11,723 nt of DNA from assembly GCA_002381565.1 (NCBI GenBank), contig DFWZ01000055.1, forward strand, positions 1 to 11,723, given 5' to 3'. Under the pieces are notes generated by a model that saw nothing but the letters and a program-made list of their open reading frames with translations, ran no database searches and was not told where the DNA came from. The position numbers and the translations under genes were made by a program. Origin of the DNA: Gallionella sp. UBA4121. GTDB taxonomy: Bacteria > Pseudomonadota > Gammaproteobacteria > Burkholderiales > Gallionellaceae. Positions 1 through 6,538 of the stretch are shown piece after piece; position 1 is the first letter of the stretch; each line of letters starts with the position of its first letter.

Positions 1-222
1 GCAATTGTGTGCGTGATGTATTTCGGCTTCACACTGATGATCGCGTTTACCCCTGATATCCTCACCCAGCCCATCGCGGCCGACAGCGTCATTCCGGTCG
101 GCATGCTCATCGGTGTCGGCGTGATCCTGGCATCCTGCGCCCTGACGGGAGTCTACGTTTACATAGCGAACCAGACCTTCGACCCTATCGTCAACGAAAT
201 CGTTCGCGAGGCCTCCAAATGA
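1..222 (+). CDS. DUF485 membrane protein (YjcH-like), 5' end outside the window
   Basis: The reading frame is open to the first base, so 73 C-terminal residues are seen and the true start lies upstream. Two hydrophobic segments are visible, one around VMYFGFTLMIAF and one around VGMLIGVGVILASCALTGVY, followed by the soluble tail FDPIVNEIVREASK. This pattern (two membrane helices, a Pro/Ile-rich turn, then a short tail containing a YxxxANxxFD-like stretch) is that of DUF485 proteins such as E. coli YjcH, which are about 100 residues long. In known genomes this small inner-membrane protein is encoded between acs and actP; its molecular role is unsettled, but it is presumed to accompany the symporter. 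Its stop overlaps the start of actP (ATGA), which implies translational coupling. Family call is fairly sure; the missing N-terminus cannot be judged. Confidence 0.88.
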   Translation, partial: AIVCVMYFGFTLMIAFTPDILTQPIAADSVIPVGMLIGVGVILASCALTGVYVYIANQTFDPIVNEIVREASK

Positions 223-1919
223 AATCATTTAAATCTGCTCTGCTGGCAATAGCCGCTTCTGCCTCGCTGCTCACCGCAAATCTGTCACGCGCCGCCGATG
301 CTGTCGTCGCGGTGCCGGCTGCGCCTCCCCTTAACTGGCATGCCATCGTGATGTTCGTCATCTTCGTCGCCATCACACTGGTCATCACCTACTGGGCCGC
401 GACCCGCACCAAGACGGCGAGCGACTTCTATGCCGCCGGGCGCGGCATCACCGGCTTCCAGAACGGCATGGCCATCGCAGGCGACTATATGTCGGCAGCC
501 TCGTTCCTTGGTATCGCCGCGCTGGTCTACTTCAACGGCTTCTATGGACTGATTTTCTCGGTGGGTTGGTTAGTCGGCTGGCCGATCATCCTGTTCCTGA
601 TCGCTGAACGCCTGCGCAACCTCGGCAAATACACCTACGCCGACGTCGTCTCGTTCCGTCTCAGGCAAGGCCCGGTCCGCACCATGGCCGCCATCAGCTC
701 GCTGATCGTCGTCATCTGGTATCTGATCGGCCAGGCGGTCGGCGCAGGGCAGCTGCTGCATACGCTGGTGCCGCAGATTTCCTACCGGGAATCGATCGTC
801 GTCGTCGGCGCGCTGATCATCATCTACGTTACCTTCGGCGGCATGAAGGCCACGACCTGGGTGCAGATCATCAAGGCGGGACTGCTGCTGGGCGGCGCGA
901 CCCTGATGGCACTCGGCGTGATGGCCCACGAAGGCTTCAGCTTCGCAAAACTGTTCTCCGATGCAGTTGCAGCCCATCCCAAGCACATGGAGATCATGAA
1001 GTCAGTGGTCAAAATCGGTGCTCAGGCCAATCCGCTTGAATCCATATCCTTAGGGTTGACGCTGATGTTCGGCACTGCCGGCTTGCCGCATATCCTGATG
1101 CGCTTCTTCACCGTCACCGATTCCAAGGCGGCGCGCAAGTCAGTGCTCTACGGCACCTGCTTCATCGGCTTCTTCTATATCCTGACCTTCATCATCGGTT
1201 TCGGCGCCATCGTTCTGGTCGCCAACAACCCTGAGTATGTGGCCAACATCACCAAAAGCGTACTCGATCTGAAGGGCGGCGGCAGCATGCCGGCGGTTTA
1301 TCTGTCGCACGCTATCGGGGGAGATTTCTTCCTTGGCTTCATCGCTGCGGTCGCCTTTGCCACCATCCTTGCGGTGGTCTCAGGCCTGACACTGGCCGGC
1401 GCCTCTGCTCTGTCTCATGACATTTATGCGAGCGTGATCATGAAGGGCAAAGCCTCCGAGAAGCAGGAAGTATGGGTATCGAAGATGTGCGTGATCGGTC
1501 TCGGCGTTCTCGCCGTGCTGCTGGGCATCGCCTTCGAGAAACAGAACGTCGCGTACATCGTGGCGCTGACTTTCTCAATTGCAGCCTGCACCAACTTCCC
1601 CATCCTGGTTCTGTCCATTTTCTGGCGTGGTCTGACAACGCGCGGGGCGGTGATGGGCGGCTATACCGGCATCTTTGGTTCTATCGGCCTCTTGATCATC
1701 GGACCTACCGTTTGGACCAAAGTGCTCGAAATGGGCCCGGCCATCTTCCCGTATGACTTCCCGACCTTCGTCGTGCTGCCAGCTGTGCTTGTCGTCGCGT
1801 ATATTGCGTCGGTGACGGACAGCAGCGAGAGTGCGAAGAAAGAGCGTGCTGCGTACGATGCTCAGATGATCCGCGCCGAAACCGGCCTGGGCGCTGAAGC
1901 AGGTGCCGTCTCTCACTAA
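219..1919 (+). CDS. actP: Cation/acetate symporter ActP
   Basis: A 566-residue member of the sodium:solute symporter (SSS) family, close to the ~550 residues of E. coli ActP, which imports acetate and related short carboxylates (glycolate) across the inner membrane with a cation. An N-terminal hydrophobic stretch ending near LSRAADA resembles the cleavable leader found on many ActP proteins. The first core region (about residues 67-100) has the typical TASDFYAAGRGITGFQNG followed by a GDYMSAASFLG stretch. GTAGLPHILMRFF at 285-297 is another family hallmark, and about 13 membrane segments follow. The start overlaps the DUF485 stop by four bases and has GAGG seven bases upstream. A strong terminator follows 28 bp after the stop, so actP is the last gene of its transcript, probably acs-type operon outside the window. 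Substrate preference within the family is inferred from the DUF485 partner. Confidence 0.93.
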   Translation: MKSFKSALLAIAASASLLTANLSRAADAVVAVPAAPPLNWHAIVMFVIFVAITLVITYWAATRTKTASDFYAAGRGITGFQNGMAIAGDYMSAASFLGIAALVYFNGFYGLIFSVGWLVGWPIILFLIAERLRNLGKYTYADVVSFRLRQGPVRTMAAISSLIVVIWYLIGQAVGAGQLLHTLVPQISYRESIVVVGALIIIYVTFGGMKATTWVQIIKAGLLLGGATLMALGVMAHEGFSFAKLFSDAVAAHPKHMEIMKSVVKIGAQANPLESISLGLTLMFGTAGLPHILMRFFTVTDSKAARKSVLYGTCFIGFFYILTFIIGFGAIVLVANNPEYVANITKSVLDLKGGGSMPAVYLSHAIGGDFFLGFIAAVAFATILAVVSGLTLAGASALSHDIYASVIMKGKASEKQEVWVSKMCVIGLGVLAVLLGIAFEKQNVAYIVALTFSIAACTNFPILVLSIFWRGLTTRGAVMGGYTGIFGSIGLLIIGPTVWTKVLEMGPAIFPYDFPTFVVLPAVLVVAYIASVTDSSESAKKERAAYDAQMIRAETGLGAEAGAVSH

Positions 1920-1946
1920 GCTCTGAAGCAGGCTACATCTAAAATT

Positions 1947-1975
1947 ACCGCCGGGCACTCCCCGGCGGTTTTTTT
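1947..1975 (+). terminator. Rho-independent terminator after actP
   Basis: A perfect 9-bp stem, ACCGCCGGG at 1947-1955 and CCCGGCGGT at 1961-1969, encloses a 5-nt loop (CACTC) and runs straight into seven T residues (1969-1975). It lies 28 bp after the actP stop. On the other strand the hairpin is followed only by TAATTTT, so it may also slow transcripts arriving from the converging exonuclease gene, but it is best suited to the plus strand. Confidence 0.93.
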
Positions 1976-2015
1976 CGTCTGTGCTGCTGGCGAATGTCAA
2001 ATGCCGAACAAAAAT

Positions 2016-2726
2016 TCAGCTGTTTTCCAGAACAGCACGAAACCTCCGCTCCAGACTGCGCAGACCATCGTAATTCGTCGTCCCCTGTGCCAGCCGTGCC
2101 TGTGCAATCGCCACCAGCAACAACTGTGCGGTCGCCAGTGCATCTGCCACGGCATTGTGGCGATCATCATTGTGTATGGAAAAACGTACAGACCAGTCAT
2201 CCAGCGCACGGAGACGGCGCATCAGTTCAGGCCAGAGGGCCGGCAGAACATATGCCAGATCCAGCCATGGATGTTTGAACGAAAGACCGAGATACGATCT
2301 CATCGCGCGCCGGATCATGGTCTCATCAAAAGCGACATGAAAAGCCACCAGCGGCGATTTGCCGAGATAGTCAAGGAAAGCCAGCAACGCATCGGCCGGC
2401 GGCTCACCTTCGCGCTGATCAGTGCCTGAAATGCCGTGTATCAGGATGTTTTCCCGGCGGCTGACCTCGCTCTGGCGCAGCACCACCGAGAAGCTGTCGC
2501 CCAGCGCAATGCGGCCGTTCACCACGGCCACGGCACCGATGGAAATGAGCGTGTCGTTCGCAAGGTCGAGTCCTGTCGTCTCGACATCCACCACCACAAG
2601 CCGTGTGTGTTCAAACGCCGCCGTGCGATCGACCTCCGGCAACGAATGCCATGCCGCGAGCCTCGCCATCTGTTGTGGATTCACTTTCGGCCCGCGGGCG
2701 AACCAGCGTTGCAGCAGATTTTTCAT
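2016..2726 (-). CDS. DnaQ-like 3'-5' exonuclease (DEDDh family)
   Basis: A 236-residue protein with a complete DEDDh exonuclease core: D47 and E49 in VVVDVETTGLDL, the ILIHGI block at 94-99, D134 in HVAFDETM, and H190 with D195 in RHNAVADALATA. This fold binds two metal ions and removes nucleotides from 3' ends; it is the fold of the DNA polymerase III epsilon subunit. The polymerase-binding C-terminus of true epsilon is not evident, and a ~40-residue N-terminal extension (MKNLLQRWFARGPK...) precedes the domain, so this is a stand-alone epsilon-like exonuclease rather than the replicative dnaQ. Its ATG overlaps the TGA of the upstream DUF294 gene (ATGA), which points to coupled translation. 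The DUF294-exonuclease pair beside actP is a neighbourhood I recall from other proteobacteria. DNA versus RNA substrate is unknown. Confidence 0.88.
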   Translation of the reverse strand: MKNLLQRWFARGPKVNPQQMARLAAWHSLPEVDRTAAFEHTRLVVVDVETTGLDLANDTLISIGAVAVVNGRIALGDSFSVVLRQSEVSRRENILIHGISGTDQREGEPPADALLAFLDYLGKSPLVAFHVAFDETMIRRAMRSYLGLSFKHPWLDLAYVLPALWPELMRRLRALDDWSVRFSIHNDDRHNAVADALATAQLLLVAIAQARLAQGTTNYDGLRSLERRFRAVLENS

Positions 2727-4606
2727 AGCTGATATAGCTGCGCCAGTTTGGCTTGCACCTTGCGCGCCTGGCGAAAAGCCTCCTTGAGGATGCGCCGATC
2801 CAGCTCATTGAGCGACTCGGGATCGATCAGGTTATCCAGCCCCTGTAAACCCGCCTGCTGCACCTCATAATGATGGCGCAAGCGCAACATCTGGATGTAC
2901 AAAAAAGCGTTGATCCAGCCATCCACTTCAATCGCCGAAACATTCAAGGCCACGGCGCTCTGACGCAGACGTCCAATGGTGCTGGTATTTGTCACGCCTG
3001 TCGCCAGGCTGAAAATGCGCGCAGCGTCTACGAAAGGCGTGATGCCGTTAAGTTTGAGATTGAGTGTGCGTTCTTTGCCCACCACAAAATCGCGCACCAC
3101 GCCTAACGGCGGGCGGTTGCGTACCGCGTTTTCTGCCATCTGGTGCAGAAAACGCGGCTGATCGCTGGCAACTTTGGCCAGCCACAGCCGCAATTCATCA
3201 GTGAGTGCGTGAGAGCCGTATAGCGCCCGGAAATCGAAGAAGATGGAGGCATGCAACAGTGCAACCGGTGATCCGTTGGTGATCCAGTTTAAAAATATGC
3301 TGCGCCACTCCTCCAGCGACAGGCACCACGCCGGGTTCGACGCCATCACATTGCCCAGACACAGCGGAAAACCGCATAAAGCCAGCGTTTCATTGATGCG
3401 ACGGGCCACCGGCAACATCTGCTCGCGCACTTCATCGGCCGTCATGCCTTCCGGCACAATGAAAATGAGCGCGTTGTCCTGGTCGGTGCTCAGGGTCTGC
3501 TCGAATCGACCTTCCGAACCCAATGCAATCCAGCATAATCCGGCGCCATCAATTCCGCTGGCGGCGTATTCCAGTTCGACCACGCGTGCCGTGAGCTGGT
3601 CATTGAACATGGAAATGAACTGTGTCAGCTGCTCGGCAGCCACTCCCTGCGCCATCATGTTATGCGCCATGCTCCGAATATCGGCGGCGGATTGTTGCAA
3701 TTCTTCAAGAACATTAGCGTGGCGTATCGCCTGTCCGATCTGGCGCAGCCCTACCCTTTGCAGGGCGAACAGGTCTTTTTCCGACACCAGCCCCACCAGC
3801 CGCTCATTTTCAACCACCAGCACATGCCGAAAGCCCTGTTTGGCCATGGCCAGCGCCGCCTCATGCGCCTGAGCCTCGGGTGGCAAGGTGGTCAGTTGTC
3901 TGGTCATAATGCCGATCACAGGCAACTCCAGGTCAATCTGGGGCAAGGCGATGCGCTCCAGCACGTCGGGCAGCGTCAGGATACCCAGCGGCCGTCCGTC
4001 CTCATCAACCGCGATCATCGAGCCGATCCGCGCCTCGTGCATCCGCGAGAGCGCCACACGCACGCTGGTATCCGGCGCGCAGGTGACAGGTGTGCCGCGC
4101 ATCAGAGAGGACAGCCTGCTGGACAAGGATTGCAGCTCCGAGGAAGATTGCGTGTATTGCGCCTGAATGACCTGCTTGGAGTGTTCCAGCAGATTGGCGA
4201 TGCGGCGCGTACAAAAATCCCGGAATGGCGCGCTCAAATCCAGCAGCGCGTGAAAATCCGCGATCGGCAACTCGTAACAGAACGTGTCCCTGCCCGCCCG
4301 ATAGACACTCGCCACAGGACGATGCGCCAGCAGCGCACCGAGCGGAAAACATTCTCCGACGCTGAGCTCCAGCCAGGTATCGGTTTCGCTGGCATCAGCT
4401 ACACTCTGCTCGCCCTGCACCAGGCCCTGCTTGATTACCAGAAAACGCTCCACCACGCCCTGCTCCGGCAAGAGTATCACCTCGCCTTGTGCGTAGTAGC
4501 CAAGCTGCATGCGTTCGATCATCCACAACAAATGTACCGGCTCCATCCGGTCGAACGGCGCATGGGCGGCAAAAAAAGACAGCTGGGAGGAATGAATGGC
4601 ACTCAA
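2723..4606 (-). CDS. cNMP-binding / CBS pair / DUF294 putative nucleotidyltransferase, TTG start
   Basis: A 627-residue signalling protein with four parts. Residues ~15-135 form a cyclic-nucleotide-binding-like beta roll (GECFPLGALLAHRPVASVYRA). Residues ~172-280 form a CBS pair, with VALSRMHEARIGSMIAVDED in the first repeat and MAKQGFRHVLVVENERLVGL in the second, usually adenosine-nucleotide sensors. Residues ~310-455 are the DUF294 nucleotidyltransferase domain with GSEGR (363-367) and TDQDN (374-378), the G-S and D-x-D signature of the polymerase-beta fold, as in the uridylyltransferase GlnD. Residues ~480-620 are the DUF294 C-terminal helical domain. The start is TTG, not ATG: AGAGAGGT lies seven bases before it, whereas the first in-frame ATG (residue 21) would cut into the first domain. 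Which protein or nucleotide it modifies, and whether it is active, is unknown. It is coupled to the exonuclease downstream and lies 39 bp after the SGNH gene. Confidence 0.88.
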   Translation of the reverse strand: MSAIHSSQLSFFAAHAPFDRMEPVHLLWMIERMQLGYYAQGEVILLPEQGVVERFLVIKQGLVQGEQSVADASETDTWLELSVGECFPLGALLAHRPVASVYRAGRDTFCYELPIADFHALLDLSAPFRDFCTRRIANLLEHSKQVIQAQYTQSSSELQSLSSRLSSLMRGTPVTCAPDTSVRVALSRMHEARIGSMIAVDEDGRPLGILTLPDVLERIALPQIDLELPVIGIMTRQLTTLPPEAQAHEAALAMAKQGFRHVLVVENERLVGLVSEKDLFALQRVGLRQIGQAIRHANVLEELQQSAADIRSMAHNMMAQGVAAEQLTQFISMFNDQLTARVVELEYAASGIDGAGLCWIALGSEGRFEQTLSTDQDNALIFIVPEGMTADEVREQMLPVARRINETLALCGFPLCLGNVMASNPAWCLSLEEWRSIFLNWITNGSPVALLHASIFFDFRALYGSHALTDELRLWLAKVASDQPRFLHQMAENAVRNRPPLGVVRDFVVGKERTLNLKLNGITPFVDAARIFSLATGVTNTSTIGRLRQSAVALNVSAIEVDGWINAFLYIQMLRLRHHYEVQQAGLQGLDNLIDPESLNELDRRILKEAFRQARKVQAKLAQLYQL

Positions 4607-4612
4607 GGTGTT

Positions 4613-4620
4613 ACCTCTCT
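4613..4620 (-). promoter_or_regulatory. Shine-Dalgarno supporting the TTG start of the DUF294 gene
   Basis: On the minus strand AGAGAGGT is followed after TAACACC by TTG (4606-4604). Core GAGGT and the 7-nt spacing are good, and no ATG occurs in frame until residue 21, so the site decides the start codon. Confidence 0.6.
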
Positions 4621-4645
4621 ATGGAGTTTTGCAGTGGTGCAGGGC

Positions 4646-5392
4646 TCAGCGCGCCTCAACAGGTTTAACCGGTATCTTCAGCAGCGGGCTGAAAGCATAG
4701 TATGCCGAAAGCGCCCAGTTTTCGGCTATGTGCTGACCCGACTCGCCCAGCGAATTGAAATGAATTCCATCTCCGCCTGTGGCAGGGTAGGTTGTGAATT
4801 TCCGGCTGTCGAAGAGCAGACAATACTGGCCTACGCCTGCACGCAGTGCTTCAAACATTCGGCCTAGTTCCGGCTCGGGTTGCAGGCGTGCCTGAGGGGG
4901 ACCGATCCAGATGCACTTGCTCCCGGAATTAACAATCGCCATCGCCATCTCGTGGGAAGTTTGCTCCACCCATTCGATGGACCCGCCGTACATGTTCGCG
5001 CCAAGTTCGACCACCGTGTAACTGGGACGATGCAGGGCGAGCAGATTCACAAGCAGCGGTGTATCCCTCTCCCAGCCGCGCTGCTCTTTTCCGTCAGTAT
5101 CACTGACAAAATAGCCGCAACTGGTTTTTGTTCCCGCAAACCAGGATTGCGGCGAACTTCCGCAGATGGCATAAGTTGCCACATGGAATCCGTTTACCCT
5201 GCGCAACAGCGCATCCTCCTGAATACCGAAACTTCCAACTGAATGAGAGTCGCCGATAAAGAGTATTACCGGTGGTGTCGGCGTGAGCTCGTCCCCGACA
5301 GAGGCCCCCGCCAAAAGCGCTAGCGCCGAACAAAGCGCCGTTCGAAACAGCGCCCTACGGCATCCGGGAGAAAATGTACGCAAGATATTCAT
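4646..5392 (-). CDS. Exported SGNH/GDSL-hydrolase-like protein
   Basis: A 248-residue protein. The N-terminus has arginines and a hydrophobic core (RTALCSALALLAGASVGDE), which reads as a signal peptide with cleavage near residue 30-34, so the protein is probably periplasmic. The SGNH pattern is present: block I ILFIGDSHS with candidate nucleophile S49, block III ELGANMYGG with N133, and block V GGDGIHFNSLG with D208 and H211. These would give the Ser-Asp-His triad of esterases, lipases and carbohydrate deacetylases. Five or more cysteines in the mature part (CGSS, SCGY, KCIW, YCLL) suggest disulfides. The substrate cannot be told. There is no clear Shine-Dalgarno before the ATG. It lies 39 bp upstream of the DUF294 gene on the same strand, so cotranscription is possible although no functional link is evident. 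Confidence 0.75.
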   Translation of the reverse strand: MNILRTFSPGCRRALFRTALCSALALLAGASVGDELTPTPPVILFIGDSHSVGSFGIQEDALLRRVNGFHVATYAICGSSPQSWFAGTKTSCGYFVSDTDGKEQRGWERDTPLLVNLLALHRPSYTVVELGANMYGGSIEWVEQTSHEMAMAIVNSGSKCIWIGPPQARLQPEPELGRMFEALRAGVGQYCLLFDSRKFTTYPATGGDGIHFNSLGESGQHIAENWALSAYYAFSPLLKIPVKPVEAR

Positions 5393-5450
5393 GGTTTTCG
5401 AGCGTTGTCTGCAATTTGTGCATTATATGGCGAACGCTGGCCGCCGCTTG

Positions 5451-5651
5451 TCACCACTTCAATATTTTCTTGCCCAGCCACAAACCTGCGATTCCGATGG
5501 CGAACATGGGCAGGTAATGCCATTCGATCACATGCACGACTGATTCATTCGCCACGTACAAAGCCACATGCCGAAGCTGAAACAGCTGCGCAAACAGTTC
5601 CCGGCGTTGTACCGATAAATTTTTCGCCAGCCCCCAGATTTGTCCGATTAA
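5451..5651 (-). pseudogene. Start-less small frame with C-terminal membrane segment, possible gene remnant
   Basis: Between the NYN and SGNH genes a minus-strand frame is open from a TGA at 5696-5694 to a TGA at 5453-5451 (80 codons). Beyond the NYN stop its codon use looks like real coding sequence (many CTG, GTG, CAG, GAA, TGG). The translation includes LAKNLSVQRRELFAQLFQLR, then HVALYVANESVVHVIEWHY, then a hydrophobic segment MFAIGIAGLWLG closed by the positive tail KKILKW, as in a single-pass membrane protein with the tail in the cytoplasm. There is no ATG, GTG or TTG before the GTG at 5567, which would give only 38 residues. It may be a small gene that has lost its start, a protein using CTG (5630) or another rare start, or chance. 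It lies in the -1 frame relative to NYN and overlaps the last codons of that gene, but no slippery heptamer is visible there. No family recognised. Confidence 0.4.
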
Positions 5652-6466
5652 TCCACTGCTGGCAGACGTATGGTGTACTGACCCGATTTCTCGTCACGCA
5701 CGACCATCAGCAGCTTGTGCCGCTGTGCGTCCTCGACCAATTCCTTAAACGAGCGGTAGCCATAGGAGGATTCAGTAAAGCCCGGTTTGCGGCGCTGCAT
5801 GGTGGTCTTGACCATAGAACCCCAGATTTTTTCGTCTGAGCCGCGCTCGGCGATCAGCGCCTCGACAGTCTCAACGATGAAATCGAGCGCTTCCTGACGT
5901 TTGTCATCCTCATGTTTCGCAGCTTGCGGTTTGGCTTTGCCCGCTTTTGCCGGTGCTTTTTTCTCGGCACGCTTTTGTTTGGCCTCCTGCTCGCGAACCA
6001 GATCGTCGTAAAAAATGAATTCGTCGCAGTTCGCACTTAGCAGGTCCGAAGTGGAGTCCTTCACGCCAATGCCGATCACATACTTGTTGTTCTCGCGCAG
6101 TTTGGACACCAGCGGCGAAAAATCCGAGTCACCGCTGATGATGACAAAGGTATCCATGTGAGCTTTGGTGTAGCAGAGGTCCAGCGCATCCACGACCATG
6201 CGGATATCGGCCGAATTCTTGCCCGACTGGCGCACATGTGGAATCTCGATCAACTCGAAAGCCGCTTCGTGCATGGTCGCCTTGAACTCCTTGTAGCGCT
6301 CCCAGTCGCAATAGGCTTTCTTGACCACAATGCTGCCCTTGAGCAGCAGCCGTTCCAGCACCTTTTTGATGTCGAACGGTGCATACCTGGCATCGCGTAC
6401 GCCCAACGCCACGTTCTCGAAATCGCAGAACAAGGCCATGTTGGTGATTTCAGATTGTGCTGCCAT
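5648..6466 (-). CDS. NYN-domain putative RNase with C-terminal OST-HTH/LOTUS domain (LabA/DUF88 family)
   Basis: A 272-residue cytoplasmic protein. Residues ~8-157 are a NYN (PIN-like) domain: D15 and N18 in ALFCDFENVALG, D87 in NSADIRMVVDAL and D113/D115 in VIISGDSDFSPLV give the acidic cluster expected to bind the catalytic metal. Residues 158-190 are a Lys/Ala-rich linker (AEKKAPAKAGKAKPQAAK). Residues ~190-268 fit the OST-HTH/LOTUS winged-helix domain, including YGYRSFKELVEDAQRHKLL and the closing GQYTIRL, a domain reported to bind structured RNA. Relatives include LabA, Limkain/MARF1-like proteins and many bacterial DUF88 proteins; RNA cleavage is the expected role but the target is unknown. 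The start is supported by GGAGG at 6472-6476, five bases before the ATG. The gene stands 69 bp after the flavoprotein gene, with an inverted repeat in the spacer. Confidence 0.88.
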   Translation of the reverse strand: MAAQSEITNMALFCDFENVALGVRDARYAPFDIKKVLERLLLKGSIVVKKAYCDWERYKEFKATMHEAAFELIEIPHVRQSGKNSADIRMVVDALDLCYTKAHMDTFVIISGDSDFSPLVSKLRENNKYVIGIGVKDSTSDLLSANCDEFIFYDDLVREQEAKQKRAEKKAPAKAGKAKPQAAKHEDDKRQEALDFIVETVEALIAERGSDEKIWGSMVKTTMQRRKPGFTESSYGYRSFKELVEDAQRHKLLMVVRDEKSGQYTIRLPAVD

Positions 6467-6471
6467 ATTGA

Positions 6472-6476
6472 CCTCC
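6472..6476 (-). promoter_or_regulatory. Shine-Dalgarno of the NYN gene
   Basis: Minus-strand GGAGG with a 5-nt spacer (TCAAT) to the ATG at 6466. It is the strongest ribosome binding site in the window and fixes the start of the NYN protein. Confidence 0.75.
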
Positions 6477-6492
6477 GAATAGTGGTAAGTGG

Positions 6493-6538
6493 TAAATTCA
6501 GATTAACCATCAACAGCTTTTCTTGAATCCTGAATTTA
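6493..6538. repeat. Inverted repeat in the flavoprotein-NYN spacer
   Basis: TAAATTCAG at 6493-6501 and CTGAATTTA at 6530-6538 are perfect 9-bp inverted copies separated by 28 nt; pairing extends a few bases inward with one bulge. The right arm includes the stop codon of the flavoprotein gene (6538-6536). There is no T-run, so it is not a classical terminator; it could be a weak RNA hairpin or an operator for the NYN gene. A tandem GTGGTAA pair (6482-6495) lies beside it. Confidence 0.5.

Noticed and set aside
1575..2000. 141-aa minus-strand frame overlapping the end of actP and the terminator
   Set aside because: It runs through the actP coding region and the rho-independent hairpin; composition is shadow-like.
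2016..2726. Replicative dnaQ (epsilon subunit)
   Set aside because: It has an unusual N-terminal extension, no evident polymerase-binding tail, and is coupled to a DUF294 gene and not near rnhA, the usual dnaQ neighbour.
3662..4867. 401-aa plus-strand open frame opposite the DUF294 gene
   Set aside because: It lies antisense to a gene with clear cNMP, CBS and nucleotidyltransferase motifs, and its translation (His/Gln/Arg-rich, low in hydrophobic order) resembles no domain; it is a shadow of GC-rich codons.
5405..5839. 144-aa plus-strand frame across the NYN/SGNH spacer
   Set aside because: It overlaps the OST-HTH end of the NYN gene and the better-supported minus-strand orphan frame; no ribosome site or motif.
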